Source: Nitrospirota bacterium
GTDB taxonomy: Bacteria; Nitrospirota; Nitrospiria; Nitrospirales; Nitrospiraceae
Length of the DNA stretch: 22,013 nucleotides
Assembly: GCA_004296865.1 (NCBI GenBank)
Contig: SCVQ01000219.1
Location: 1-22,013, forward strand
Direction: 5' to 3'
Numbering within the stretch: the stretch's first letter is position 1; each line of letters starts with the position of its first letter. The position numbers and the translations under genes are program-made. This document shows, piece by piece, positions 1 through 7,125 of the stretch. The notes under the pieces were generated by a model, which ran no database searches, was not told the DNA's origin, and worked only from the letters and a program-made list of their open reading frames with translations.

Positions 1-1
1 G

Positions 2-247
2 GGATCGAGTTGGGGATTGGGGTGGGACACGCCCTCGGCGCCGTCTTCGTCAGGCACCAGGTTCTCGTCCCGATCGTTCGGGCACCTGGGCTATACGGGC
101 ACCTCGCTCTGGGTCGATCCGCAATGCGAACTCGAAGTGGTCTTGCTCTCGAATCGCGTCCATCCGACGAGAAAGAACGAGGCCATTCGGCAGTTCAGGC
201 CGCTGATTCATGATCTGATCTACGAAGAGCTGATAGCTAAAGGCTAA
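2..247 (+). CDS. Serine hydrolase / beta-lactamase-fold protein, C-terminal fragment
   Basis: This is an open frame entering from the left edge and ending at TAA (245-247); only the last 81 codons are in the window. Seen: the segment reading [15 protein letters not shown], followed by a hydrophobic strand ([11 protein letters not shown]) and a polar helix. In the class C beta-lactamase/esterase family (Pfam Beta-lactamase) the third active-site motif, KTG or HxG-like, precedes exactly such a strand, and 'LLSNRVHP' is typical of the final strand, so this should be the last part of the catalytic domain. The SxxK nucleophile lies outside the window, so activity cannot be judged. The likely role is a periplasmic or cytoplasmic serine hydrolase acting on peptidoglycan-derived peptides or esters; the substrate is unknown. 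The gene converges on the minus-strand gene at 329-643, with a long imperfect inverted repeat between them. Confidence 0.75.
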   Translation, partial: GSSWGLGWDTPSAPSSSGTRFSSRSFGHLGYTGTSLWVDPQCELEVVLLSNRVHPTRKNEAIRQFRPLIHDLIYEELIAKG

Positions 248-248
248 G

Positions 249-323
249 AGCTTATGGCCAATGGCTTATAGCAAGATGGCTCGGAGCGTGTGAGATCGAG
301 CTATAGGCCATACGCCATTAGCT
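249..323. terminator. Imperfect inverted repeat between convergent genes, possible bidirectional terminator
   Basis: Two 24-base arms, 249-272 and 300-323, are complementary at 20 of 24 positions, with a 27-base loop. A further 9-base pair of arms (223-231 CGAAGAGCT with 320-328 AGCTCTTCG) overlaps the right arm as an alternative pairing. The arms are built of repeated short words (ATGGC, TATAGC). The repeat lies exactly between two converging gene ends (247 and 329). There is no T-run, so factor-independent termination is not assured; the terminator role is inferred from position. Confidence 0.45.
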
Positions 324-328
324 CTTCG

Positions 329-643
329 CTAGGCGTCAGGATAGTCGAGCCAGGTTTCTTTCTCGGCCAGGTACCGGCGGCCCTTGAAATTCGCCCTGGT
401 CCTCATGCGGCGGAATCCAAAATCTCCGAGCTTGTCGACGACGCTCTTGACGGCCGCTCCGACGGTGGCATGTGTCTGCCCGTCCACCGTGAGGGCCTCA
501 TACATGACTGTGCCCTGATAGCCTTGGGCGGTGCGGCTGACCTGGATGGACCGGCTGAAGTAGCGATCACTCGGATCGGTGCCTTCAATCTGATGTCGTT
601 CAACGACCCCTTCTTTCTTAAACGACAGCGGAAGAGTGCTCAC
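329..643 (-). CDS. Conserved-type hypothetical protein, 104 aa
   Basis: I do not recognise a family. The protein is small, soluble and slightly basic, with no signal peptide or membrane segment. It looks like an alpha/beta domain: an N-terminal beta-rich half (YFSRSIQVSRTAQGYQG then VMYEALTVDGQ), a central helix (AAVKSVVDKLGDFGF) and a basic C-terminal strand region rich in Arg and aromatic residues. Start: GTG at 643, preceded by AGGGAGG with a 5-base spacer, which is a good ribosome site. A near-consensus promoter (716-688) lies just upstream, giving a short leader, which is strong evidence that this frame and not the overlapping plus-strand frame is the gene. It is monocistronic and divergent from the phosphatidyltransferase gene. 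Function unknown. Confidence 0.7.
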   Translation of the reverse strand: MSTLPLSFKKEGVVERHQIEGTDPSDRYFSRSIQVSRTAQGYQGTVMYEALTVDGQTHATVGAAVKSVVDKLGDFGFRRMRTRANFKGRRYLAEKETWLDYPDA

Positions 644-646
644 CTG

Positions 647-687
647 GGCCTCCCTGCAATGCGTCGCTCACGCGTCTGAGGGAGGCC
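647..687. repeat. Perfect 9-bp inverted repeat spanning promoter start and ribosome site
   Basis: GGCCTCCCT (647-655) and AGGGAGGCC (679-687) are perfect complements separated by 23 bases; inside the gap a second small stem, GCGT (661-664) with ACGC (670-673), can form. On the minus strand one arm lies between the -10 box and the predicted start of transcription and the other contains the SD sequence. It could be an operator or, if transcription starts a little early, a hairpin hiding the SD. Confidence 0.6.
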
Positions 688-716
688 ATTATAGTCCGCC
701 CTGCCGCATTGTTCAA
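688..716 (-). promoter_or_regulatory. Sigma-70-type promoter for the 329-643 gene
   Basis: Reading the minus strand, TTGAAC (716-711), a 17-base spacer, then a perfect TATAAT (693-688). Transcription should begin near 681, about 38 bases before the GTG at 643. The discriminator and initiation region overlap one arm of the 647-655/679-687 inverted repeat. Confidence 0.75.
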
Positions 717-751
717 CCGAGAACGCTGCGAGAACCCTGAACGACATCAAG

Positions 752-780
752 TTGACAACCAATCGGCCGCTCCCTATGAT
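752..780 (+). promoter_or_regulatory. Sigma-70-type promoter for the CDP-alcohol phosphatidyltransferase gene
   Basis: TTGACA (752-757), 17-base spacer, TATGAT (775-780), predicted start near 787. It is divergent from the promoter at 688-716. The transcript would begin almost directly with a 7-bp hairpin, TTCCCGG (789-795) with CCGGGAA (801-807), loop of five, which could protect the 5' end. Confidence 0.75.
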
Positions 781-842
781 TCCGGTTGTTCCCGGCTCCA
801 CCGGGAAGGCTGCATGATCGGCACATCCGGCATCTGCAACCA

Positions 843-879
843 GAGGAGAATGGACCGGCGCCTGCCGGTGGCGTCATGA
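843..879 (+). promoter_or_regulatory. Ribosome-site region with mini-ORF and 6-bp hairpin
   Basis: GAGGAG (843-848) lies 27 bases before ATG 876. Between them ACCGGC (854-859) and GCCGGT (864-869) form a perfect stem with a 4-base loop. In addition ATG 850 opens a 9-codon frame whose TGA (877-879) overlaps ATG 876 as ATGA. Only a weak GGTGG (866-870) is close to ATG 876. Either the hairpin brings the distant SD near the start codon, or the mini-ORF couples translation. Confidence 0.45.
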
Positions 880-1412
880 ATGTTCCGAACAGCCTCACCA
901 TCCTCCGGATCCTGCTGGTGCCCGTCTTTGTCGGGCTGCTCATCTATCAGCGGTATGACGCCTCCTTGGCGGTGCTCCTGATCGCCGGACTGACCGACAG
1001 CCTCGACGGGACCATCGCGCGGGTGGCCAATCAGCGCACGAGACTCGGTGCGTATCTGGACCCCTTGGCGGACAAGCTGCTGCTGACGTCCGGGTTTGTG
1101 ACCTTGTCCGTTCTCCACCTGGTGCCCTTGTGGGTCGTGATCCTGATCGTCAGCCGCGACACGATCCTGCTGACCGGCACGCTGCTGGCGCGGATTACCG
1201 AATCGCGCGTGGACATTTCTCCGACGGTCCTGGGCAAGGGGACCACGTTGTTCCAACTGCTCTACCTCATTCTCGTCGTGGCGTTGGCGTCCCGCAGTAT
1301 GGATCTGCGGCTTCTGCAGCCGCTGCTGTACAGCATGGTCGCGCTCACCCTTCTCTCCGGCTTCCATTATGTATACCGAGGGTATCTCCAGGTGAGCGCA
1401 GATGAAGCGTGA
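876..1412 (+). CDS. CDP-alcohol phosphatidyltransferase (PgsA/Cls-type)
   Basis: This integral membrane enzyme transfers a phosphatidyl group from CDP-diacylglycerol to an alcohol (glycerol-3-phosphate, phosphatidylglycerol or similar), releasing CMP. The complete family signature D(x)2DG(x)2AR(x)8G(x)3D(x)3D is visible at D41, D44, G45, A48, R49, G58, D62 and D66 of the 178-residue product. The opening MNVPNSLTILRILLVPVF and several hydrophobic helices (about 8-23, 29-40, 74-100, 125-140, 150-165) fit the family. I chose ATG 876 because it gives this typical N-terminus; an upstream in-frame ATG at 786 would sit at the transcription start and add an unrelated Arg/Pro-rich leader. The helix after the catalytic loop reads VSRDTILLTG, unlike the ARE of typical PgsA, so a CMP-forming cardiolipin synthase or another alcohol specificity is possible and no symbol is given. 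It appears monocistronic. Confidence 0.9.
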   Translation: MNVPNSLTILRILLVPVFVGLLIYQRYDASLAVLLIAGLTDSLDGTIARVANQRTRLGAYLDPLADKLLLTSGFVTLSVLHLVPLWVVILIVSRDTILLTGTLLARITESRVDISPTVLGKGTTLFQLLYLILVVALASRSMDLRLLQPLLYSMVALTLLSGFHYVYRGYLQVSADEA

Positions 1413-1720
1413 GTTCCGGCTGGGCGAACCGCCCACGAAGCTCCGTTTCCGGCTGATTGCAGCATTTGACGGCAAAGTTGACAACCTCCCCCCCCTCCAG
1501 TAGACTTTGCCCCATCCGCTATCATCTAGCCTTGCGGTATCTAACCCCTGAGAATAGGGCATGAAATGCACGTGTTCCGGTTCCTGATGCGGGTCGGAAC
1601 GAAGCGGTTCTCACCCGATTGTATCTCCGCCGTTGTCCCTGTCTCTCCTCAGGCCGATGTGCCATGTCACGGCGCCGGAACGCATGGCATGGGGCCGGAG
1701 ATATCCGTCGCAGGTCGCTG
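1413..1720 (+). other. 308-base gap before pilC: promoter, long leader, small hairpins
   Basis: There is no convincing gene here. It holds a near-consensus promoter at 1478-1506 and then a leader of about 208 bases. In the leader GTTCCG (1574-1579) and CGGAAC (1595-1600) can pair, and CCCT/AGGG flank GAGAAT near 1548-1558. A 44-codon frame, 1587-1721 (ATG to TGA), overlaps the pilC start as TGATG but has no SD. I see no match to a riboswitch consensus I know, and no sigma-54 -24/-12 element. Confidence 0.6.
1478..1506 (+). promoter_or_regulatory. Sigma-70-type promoter upstream of pilC
   Basis: TTGACA (1478-1483), 17-base spacer (very C-rich), TAGACT (1501-1506); predicted start near 1513. 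It is preceded by another TTGAC at 1466-1470. It is the only good promoter between the phosphatidyltransferase gene and pilC and should drive the pilC-pilS-pilR operon. Confidence 0.65.
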
Positions 1721-2941
1721 ATGCCCACGTTTGCATACGTCGGCAGGACGAGGCAGGGCGCGGTCAAAAAAGGCGAGGTCTCCGCCAAGACCCGCGAGGA
1801 GGCCGTCGCCAAGTTGCGGCAACAGAACATTGCTGCGACGAGCATCCAGGAGAAGGCTCCCACGGCCGGCTTGCTTGCCGCCCTGAGTGTCGGCGGCGGC
1901 GTGACCGACAAAGACCTCGTCGTCTTCACCCGTCAGTTCGCCACCATGATCAATGCCGGTCTCCCGCTCATCCAGTGCCTGGAGATTCTCTCAACGCAAT
2001 CGGAGAACAAACACTTCGGGAAGACGATCGGGGAGGTCAAGCTCGACGTGGAGAGCGGCTCCACGTTCTCCGATGCACTGCGCAAACAACCCAAAGCGTT
2101 TGACGATCTCTACGTCAATATGGTCCAGGCCGGCGAGGTCGGCGGCTTGCTGGACACGATTCTGCTTCGCCTGGCGGCGCACATTGAAAAGGCCATGAAG
2201 CTCAAAAGCAAGATCAAGTCGGCGATGGTCTATCCGGCCTCCATCCTGAGCGTAGCGGTGGTCGTGGTCGCGGTGCTGATGGTCTGGGTCATTCCGATCT
2301 TTGCCAAGATGTTCGAGGAGATGTCGGGGGGGAAGATGGGCCTGCCCGCCCCGACCCAATTCGTGATCGATGTCAGCAATTTCATGCAGGCCTACCTCGG
2401 GTATATCATGGTGGGGGCGGTTGGGGCCGGGGTCGGCTTCAAGCGGTATTATGCGACTCCCAAGGGGCGGCTGATCGTGGATCGTCTGTTCCTGACGTTG
2501 CCGGTGGCGGGCGATTTGATCCGCAAGGCTTCGGTCGCGAAGTTTACCCGGACGTTGGGCTCCTTGATCAGCAGCGGCGTGCCGATTTTGGACGGGCTCA
2601 TGATCACGGCCAAGACATCCGGCAACAAGGTGGTCGAGGGGGTCATCCTGGCAGCGCGGCAGAGTATCAGCGAAGGCAAAACGGTGGCCGATCCGCTCTC
2701 GAAGAGCGATGTCTTCCCCAAGATGGTCACGCACATGATTTCGGTCGGGGAGTCGACGGGGGCGTTGGACGCCATGCTGGCGAAAATCGCCGATTTTTAC
2801 GATGACGAGGTGGACACGGCGGTGGCTTCGCTGACCGCGCTGCTGGAACCCATGATGATGGTGTTTCTGGGGGTGGTGATCGGGTTCATCGTGGTGGCCA
2901 TGTATCTGCCGATCTTCAAGATGGCCTCGGCGGTGGGGTGA
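1721..2941 (+). CDS. pilC: Type IV pilus inner-membrane platform protein PilC (type II secretion F family)
   Basis: PilC is the polytopic inner-membrane protein that couples the PilB/PilT motor ATPases to pilin assembly and disassembly. The 406-residue product has the normal PilC length and two T2SSF domains, beginning near residue 67 (VFTRQFATMINAGLPLIQ) and near 274 (KFTRTLGSLISSGVPILDG). Membrane helices follow the first domain (about 170-200 and 225-245), and a last one (MMMVFLGVVIGFIVVAMYLPI) precedes the C-terminus, as in the family. ATG 1721 gives the classic MPTFAYVGRTRQG start; the frame is open upstream to 1619 but codes for non-homologous Arg-rich sequence. A weak AGGT precedes the start. 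The stop overlaps the GTG of the sensor-kinase gene (GTGA), implying translational coupling. Confidence 0.95.
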   Translation: MPTFAYVGRTRQGAVKKGEVSAKTREEAVAKLRQQNIAATSIQEKAPTAGLLAALSVGGGVTDKDLVVFTRQFATMINAGLPLIQCLEILSTQSENKHFGKTIGEVKLDVESGSTFSDALRKQPKAFDDLYVNMVQAGEVGGLLDTILLRLAAHIEKAMKLKSKIKSAMVYPASILSVAVVVVAVLMVWVIPIFAKMFEEMSGGKMGLPAPTQFVIDVSNFMQAYLGYIMVGAVGAGVGFKRYYATPKGRLIVDRLFLTLPVAGDLIRKASVAKFTRTLGSLISSGVPILDGLMITAKTSGNKVVEGVILAARQSISEGKTVADPLSKSDVFPKMVTHMISVGESTGALDAMLAKIADFYDDEVDTAVASLTALLEPMMMVFLGVVIGFIVVAMYLPIFKMASAVG

Positions 2942-4671
2942 GGATGGATCAGCCGGATCCAACGGACAACCTGCGGGGCAGGCTGTACTGGTTGATGGGC
3001 CTCCGCGTGGTGGCGGTCACGCTCTTGCTGGGGCTCTCGCTGGCGTTTCAGATTGCGAAGGGCGAGATCGTCGTCTTTTTTTATGCGCTGATCGTCTTGA
3101 CCTATGCGATCACGATTGCCTATGCCGTGGTGCTGCGTTCGCTGACCAGTCCCTCGGGTCTGCTCCGGTGCGCCTCTTTCCAACTCGGCACGGATCTCCT
3201 GCTGGAAACCGCGCTGGTGGGCGAGACCGGCGGTGTCGAAAGCCCTTTTTCGGCGCTCTATGTGATCACGGTTGCCTTGGCGAGCTTGATTCTGAGGCGG
3301 CGGGGCGGGCTGGTGATGACGGGCGTCGCCGTCCTGCTCTTTGGACTGGTGGCCGGCATCCAGTGGTCCGGTGTCTTAGCTTCGGGGGGGTGGTTCCCTC
3401 CCGGCCGGTTGTCGATGGCGGAAACCTTGCATATGTTCGGGTTGCACGGACTGGCCTTGGTCATGGTCGGGCTGCTCAGCGGCGAGCTGGCGGAGCAGTT
3501 GAGACGAACGGGGCAGTCCCTGCTTGAGAAAGAACGGGGTTTGCATCGTCTGCAGGCGTTCCACCAGAACGTCGTGCAGAGTATCAGCAGCGGGTTGTTT
3601 ACCACCGACCAGGAGGGGCGGATCACCTCCTTCAACCGGGCGGCGCAGGAAGCCACCGGCCTTTCCTGGGAGATGGCTGCCAACCGGCTGTGGTGGGAGG
3701 TGTTCAACTGGCAGCAGGGCGATCTGTTCGGGCAGGACCCCGCGACGATGATCTCACCGTATCGGTTCGAGGCCGAGGGACGCAAGGCCGACGGCAGCCG
3801 CCTCGTGCTGGGTCTGACGCTTTCTCCTCTCACCGAAAGCGGCGTGCAGACCGGCCTGGTCGGGGTGTTCAAGGACCTGACTCAGATCCGGGACATGGAA
3901 GAGGAGATGCGGCGCCGGGAATGGCTCGCGACGCTCGGCGAAATGTCGGCTGGCATGGCGCATGAGATTCGTAACCCCCTCGCCGCGCTGGCGGCGGCGA
4001 TGCAGATGTTGCGGAAGGACCTGTCCTTGGAGGAAACGAATGCGCGGCTGATGGACATTGCCGTTCGGGAAACCGCCCGACTCGATGCGATCATCACGGA
4101 ATTCCTGCTCTACGCGCGGCCGCCAGCCTTGAATCTGAAAGAATGCGACCTCAACGCGTTGCTGGCGGAGACGCTGGATTTGGTCCGGCACGAGGCCCAA
4201 TCGCGGGAGAACCTCACCCTCACCGTTCGGCCTGGCGCCGGTCCGATGGTTGCCCAGGTGGATCCGGATCAGGTCAAGCAGGTGTTCTGGAATCTCTCAG
4301 TCAACGCGTTCCAAGCGATGCCGACCGGCGGCTGTCTGACCATTGAGACCGGCCGTCGCCGTGTCGGATCGGGCGCTCGAAGCGGTGACGTGATCGAGGT
4401 CACATTTCAGGATAGGGGGGAAGGGATCAAGAAAGATGCCTTGGACAAGATCTTTCTCCCCTTCTTCACGACCAAGAAAGGCGGGTCCGGCCTCGGCCTC
4501 GCTGCCGTGCACCGCATCGTCGATCTCCATGGCGGGTGGATTCGAGTGGAAAGCCAGGAGGGCAGAGGAACATGTTTTGTGGTCTGCTTGCCGGTGGCGG
4601 CTTCAGCAGGCCCACGGCTGTGGCATGAGAGCCGGGAACCATGGAGTCGAGAACCGTGGAAAAGATCCTGA
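2938..4671 (+). CDS. pilS: Membrane sensor histidine kinase, PilS-like
   Basis: This is the sensor of a two-component pair that phosphorylates the sigma-54 activator encoded next. The 577-residue protein has about six hydrophobic helices in residues 18-190 (as in PilS), a short coiled linker, a PAS domain near 205-320 (GLFTTDQEGRITSFNRAAQE), a HisKA domain with H342 in GEMSAGMAHEIRNPLAAL, and a HATPase_c domain with N-box (NLSVNAFQAM), G1 box (DRGEGI) and G2 box (GSGLGLA). PilS in Pseudomonas senses pilin in the inner membrane and controls pilA transcription; adjacency to pilC supports that assignment here, although no pilA is in the window. Start: GTG 2938 gives a 4-base overlap with pilC; ATG 2944 (third codon) is an equally possible start. 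The 3' end overlaps pilR by 31 bases. Confidence 0.88.
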   Translation: MRMDQPDPTDNLRGRLYWLMGLRVVAVTLLLGLSLAFQIAKGEIVVFFYALIVLTYAITIAYAVVLRSLTSPSGLLRCASFQLGTDLLLETALVGETGGVESPFSALYVITVALASLILRRRGGLVMTGVAVLLFGLVAGIQWSGVLASGGWFPPGRLSMAETLHMFGLHGLALVMVGLLSGELAEQLRRTGQSLLEKERGLHRLQAFHQNVVQSISSGLFTTDQEGRITSFNRAAQEATGLSWEMAANRLWWEVFNWQQGDLFGQDPATMISPYRFEAEGRKADGSRLVLGLTLSPLTESGVQTGLVGVFKDLTQIRDMEEEMRRREWLATLGEMSAGMAHEIRNPLAALAAAMQMLRKDLSLEETNARLMDIAVRETARLDAIITEFLLYARPPALNLKECDLNALLAETLDLVRHEAQSRENLTLTVRPGAGPMVAQVDPDQVKQVFWNLSVNAFQAMPTGGCLTIETGRRRVGSGARSGDVIEVTFQDRGEGIKKDALDKIFLPFFTTKKGGSGLGLAAVHRIVDLHGGWIRVESQEGRGTCFVVCLPVAASAGPRLWHESREPWSREPWKRS

Positions 4672-6035
4672 TCGTTGACGACGAGCGCAGTATGCGGGAT
4701 GTGTTGAGCATCATGCTCAAGCGGGCTGGGTACGAGGTGGCGGTGGCGGCCGACGGGGATGAGGCCATCGAGCAGATCAGCAAAGAGCCGTTTGACCTCG
4801 TCATCACCGACCTCAAGATGCCGAAGGTGGGGGGCTTGGAGGTGCTCAAGGCGGCCAAGAAGGCTTCGTCTGAGACCGTCGTCTTGGTCATCACGGCCTT
4901 CGCATCCACCGAGTCCGCCGTGGAGGCCATGAAGTGCGGCGCCTACGACTACCTGACGAAGCCGTTTCAGGTGGACGAGGTGCAGCTGATCATTCGCAAT
5001 GCGCTGGAGAAGCGCCGGCTCTCGACCGAGAACATGCTGCTCAAGCGGGAGATGGCCAGCCAGGCGTCATTCGCCCAAATCGTCGGGCAAAGCGAGGCCA
5101 TGCAAAAGGTCTTCGAGATGGTCAGGAAAGTCGCGGACAGCAAGAGCAACGTGCTGATCTGCGGGGAGAGCGGGACGGGCAAAGAGTTGATCGCCCGGGC
5201 CATTCATTACAACAGTTCGCGGAGCCGGATGCCCTTCGTCGCGGTGAATTGCAGCGCGTTGCCGGAGCCGCTCCTGGAGAGCGAGTTATTCGGGCACATG
5301 AAGGGCTCCTTTACCGGCGCGGTCGCCCACAAGGCCGGAATCTTTGAAGTGGCCGATGGGGGCACCATCTTGCTGGACGAGATTGGCGAGACCTCCCCGG
5401 CGACTCAGGTCAAGCTTCTCCGAGTCATTCAGGAACGGGAGTTTCGCCGGGTCGGCGGAACCCGCGACGTGAAGGTGGATGTGCGGATCATTGCGGCCAC
5501 CAACAAGGATTTGGAAAAGGCGGTGGCCGAGGGCACGTTCCGCGAAGACCTGTATTACCGGCTGGATGTCATCCCGATCCAGCTGCCGCCCCTGCGCCTC
5601 CGTAGCGGCGACATCCCGCTCTTGGCGCAGCATTTCCTGGAGCGGTTTGCGCGCGGAAGCGGGAAAACGGCGCTGGCGCTGACCCCTGAGGCCATGCAGT
5701 TGCTGGTTGCCCACGAGTGGCGGGGCAATGTGCGGGAGTTGGAGAACCTGATCGAACGCGCCGTGGCCTTTGCTTCAAGCCCGCAGATTACGGAGGAAGA
5801 CATCCGGGGCTGGCTGCACCGTCCGGTGGCGACGGTCCAGGCCTATCCGACCGACCTGCCCGCAGACGGCCTGGATTTGGAGGTGTTGATCAGCACCCTT
5901 GAAAAGGATCTTTTGCTCAAGGCTTTGGAGCGGGCCAAGTGGGTCAAGAAGAAAGCCGCCCGGCTGCTGCACCTGAACACGCGGTCCTTCCGTTACCGAC
6001 TGGATAAATACGCCATCAAAGGAGGGCGGGACTGA
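4641..6035 (+). CDS. pilR: Sigma-54-dependent response regulator, PilR-like (NtrC family)
   Basis: This transcription activator of sigma-54 promoters is phosphorylated by the upstream kinase. The 464 residues show a receiver domain (acidic pair DDE near 13-15, phospho-acceptor D57 in VITDLKMP, K near 107), an AAA+ domain with Walker A GESGTGKE (175-182), GSFTGA loop (222-227) and Walker B ILLDEIG (243-249), an R-finger region and a C-terminal Fis-type helix-turn-helix (about 425-460, KKKAARLLHLNTRSFRYRLDKY). The sigma-54 contact loop is GSFTGA rather than GAFTGA, a substitution found in some family members. Start ATG 4641 lies inside the end of pilS behind GGGA; GTG 4656 (giving MEKILIVDDE, closer to family N-termini, behind GGAG) is a real alternative. 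Targets should carry -24/-12 promoters elsewhere in the genome. Confidence 0.92.
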   Translation: MESRTVEKILIVDDERSMRDVLSIMLKRAGYEVAVAADGDEAIEQISKEPFDLVITDLKMPKVGGLEVLKAAKKASSETVVLVITAFASTESAVEAMKCGAYDYLTKPFQVDEVQLIIRNALEKRRLSTENMLLKREMASQASFAQIVGQSEAMQKVFEMVRKVADSKSNVLICGESGTGKELIARAIHYNSSRSRMPFVAVNCSALPEPLLESELFGHMKGSFTGAVAHKAGIFEVADGGTILLDEIGETSPATQVKLLRVIQEREFRRVGGTRDVKVDVRIIAATNKDLEKAVAEGTFREDLYYRLDVIPIQLPPLRLRSGDIPLLAQHFLERFARGSGKTALALTPEAMQLLVAHEWRGNVRELENLIERAVAFASSPQITEEDIRGWLHRPVATVQAYPTDLPADGLDLEVLISTLEKDLLLKALERAKWVKKKAARLLHLNTRSFRYRLDKYAIKGGRD

Positions 6036-6078
6036 GGAATGGCGGATTGTCGATTGCCGATGGATTGATCGTGGGGGG
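6036..6078 (+). repeat. Short-word repeat between pilR and ispE
   Basis: Within 6045-6070 the word GATTG occurs four times with 2-5 base spacing (GATTGTC, GATTGCC, then GATG and GATTGATC). It follows directly on the pilR stop. It resembles one half of the word-repeat hairpins seen at the other junctions, but no complementary arm is present here. Confidence 0.4.
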
Positions 6079-7008
6079 ATGGTGACGACGAATAAGGAGG
6101 TTCGGGTTTTCGCGCCGGCGAAGGTCAACTTGATTCTCAGGGTGCTGGATCGCCGGCCGGACGGCTATCACAATCTCTGGTCGCTGATGCAGACGGTGGA
6201 GTTGGAAGATGAGCTGCAACTTCGGCTGCGCTCCGATTCCGACGGGCTGAAGCTGTCCTGCGACGAGGCGACCTTGCCGACGGACGGGCGCAATCTGGTC
6301 GCCCGCGCGGTCGCGCTCGTGTTGGAGCGGGCCGGGTTGTCGGTCGGCTTGGATGTGCACATCGCCAAGCGGATTCCAATGGGGGGCGGTCTGGGCGGGG
6401 GCAGCAGCGATGCTGCCGCCGCGATCATCGGGTTGAATCGTCTGCTTGGGCTCGGGTGGTCCGCAAGCGAGATGGCCGCCGTGGGGCAGACAATCGGCAG
6501 CGATGTCCCCTTCTTTTTGTTCGCGCCTTGTGCGGTGGTGCGCGGCCGGGGGGAGGACGTCTCCCCCTTGGGCTTGACCGGGAAGCGGTGGGTGGTGCTG
6601 GTCAATCCGGGGTTTCCCATCGAGACCCGCTGGGCCTACGAGCGGTTGGCCGGCTTGCGTAAGGCGGTGCGCCCCTTGTCGGAGGCGCTCGGCCGGATCT
6701 CCGGCAAAAGCTCCCTGTCGTGGGACGACGTGATCCCGCTGATGGAGAACGATTTCGAAGAAGCGCTGGCCCCGACCCACGCCGTACTCGGCTCGATCAA
6801 GGCGGAATTGATGGCGCAGGGAGCTGAGGCGGCGTTGCTCTCAGGCAGCGGCGCCACCGTGTTTGGAATTTTTCGAGACGAAGGTGCGGCCGTGCGTGCC
6901 CAGTCGGTTGTGGGTCGGGTCGAAGGCCGACGGGCTTCTGTCTGTCGGGCCGGATCCGGCCCTCTCTCCTGTTCGGAAGAACCGTCCCGCCCGCTTCCGG
7001 TCGGTTGA
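6079..7008 (+). CDS. ispE: 4-diphosphocytidyl-2-C-methyl-D-erythritol kinase
   Basis: IspE phosphorylates the 2-hydroxyl of CDP-methylerythritol with ATP, the fourth step of the non-mevalonate (MEP) isoprenoid pathway in the cytosol. The GHMP-kinase hallmarks are all visible: APAKVNL with catalytic K15, DGYHNL, the ATP loop PMGGGLGGGSSDAAAA (100-115) and GSDVPFF with catalytic D142; the GSGAT motif lies near the C-terminal end of the second domain. At 309 residues it is a little longer than usual (about 285), because of a 25-residue Ser/Pro/Arg-rich tail that is probably not catalytic. ATG 6079 follows a G-rich run; the next codon GTG is an alternative. The stop codon TGA (7006-7008) lies inside the -35 box of the prs promoter. 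The ispE-prs order is widespread in bacteria. Confidence 0.95.
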   Translation: MVTTNKEVRVFAPAKVNLILRVLDRRPDGYHNLWSLMQTVELEDELQLRLRSDSDGLKLSCDEATLPTDGRNLVARAVALVLERAGLSVGLDVHIAKRIPMGGGLGGGSSDAAAAIIGLNRLLGLGWSASEMAAVGQTIGSDVPFFLFAPCAVVRGRGEDVSPLGLTGKRWVVLVNPGFPIETRWAYERLAGLRKAVRPLSEALGRISGKSSLSWDDVIPLMENDFEEALAPTHAVLGSIKAELMAQGAEAALLSGSGATVFGIFRDEGAAVRAQSVVGRVEGRRASVCRAGSGPLSCSEEPSRPLPVG

Positions 7009-7034
7009 CAGGCCGCTTGGCTTTCCGATACAGT
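7005..7034 (+). promoter_or_regulatory. Promoter for prs, overlapping the ispE stop codon
   Basis: TTGACA (7005-7010), 18-base spacer, TACAGT (7029-7034); predicted start near 7041 and a leader of about 85 bases. The perfect -35 box contains the ispE TGA, so prs can be transcribed separately from ispE. Confidence 0.65.
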
Positions 7035-7125
7035 ACTATGTTCTTTTCAAGTTATTTACCCCGTGGTTGGCGGCAGGGCAAAAAGCCGAGGGTTGCGAGC
7101 GGTCGCCGGTCAGTGGGAGGGCGCT

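Noticed and set aside
290..679. 129-codon plus-strand frame opposite the small hypothetical gene
   Set aside because: The minus frame has a consensus promoter and SD exactly placed; the plus frame has no SD and unlikely composition.
774..1571. 265-codon minus-strand frame across the phosphatidyltransferase gene
   Set aside because: The plus-strand frame has the complete catalytic signature and a promoter; the antisense product is a Gln/Arg/Asp-rich shadow.
1413..1720. Sigma-54 promoter for pilC
   Set aside because: No GG-N10-GC element with suitable flanks was found; the clear signal is of the sigma-70 type.
7009..7125. Search for a tRNA gene between ispE and prs, as found in some bacteria
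   Set aside because: No cloverleaf fits; the region holds a promoter and leader only.
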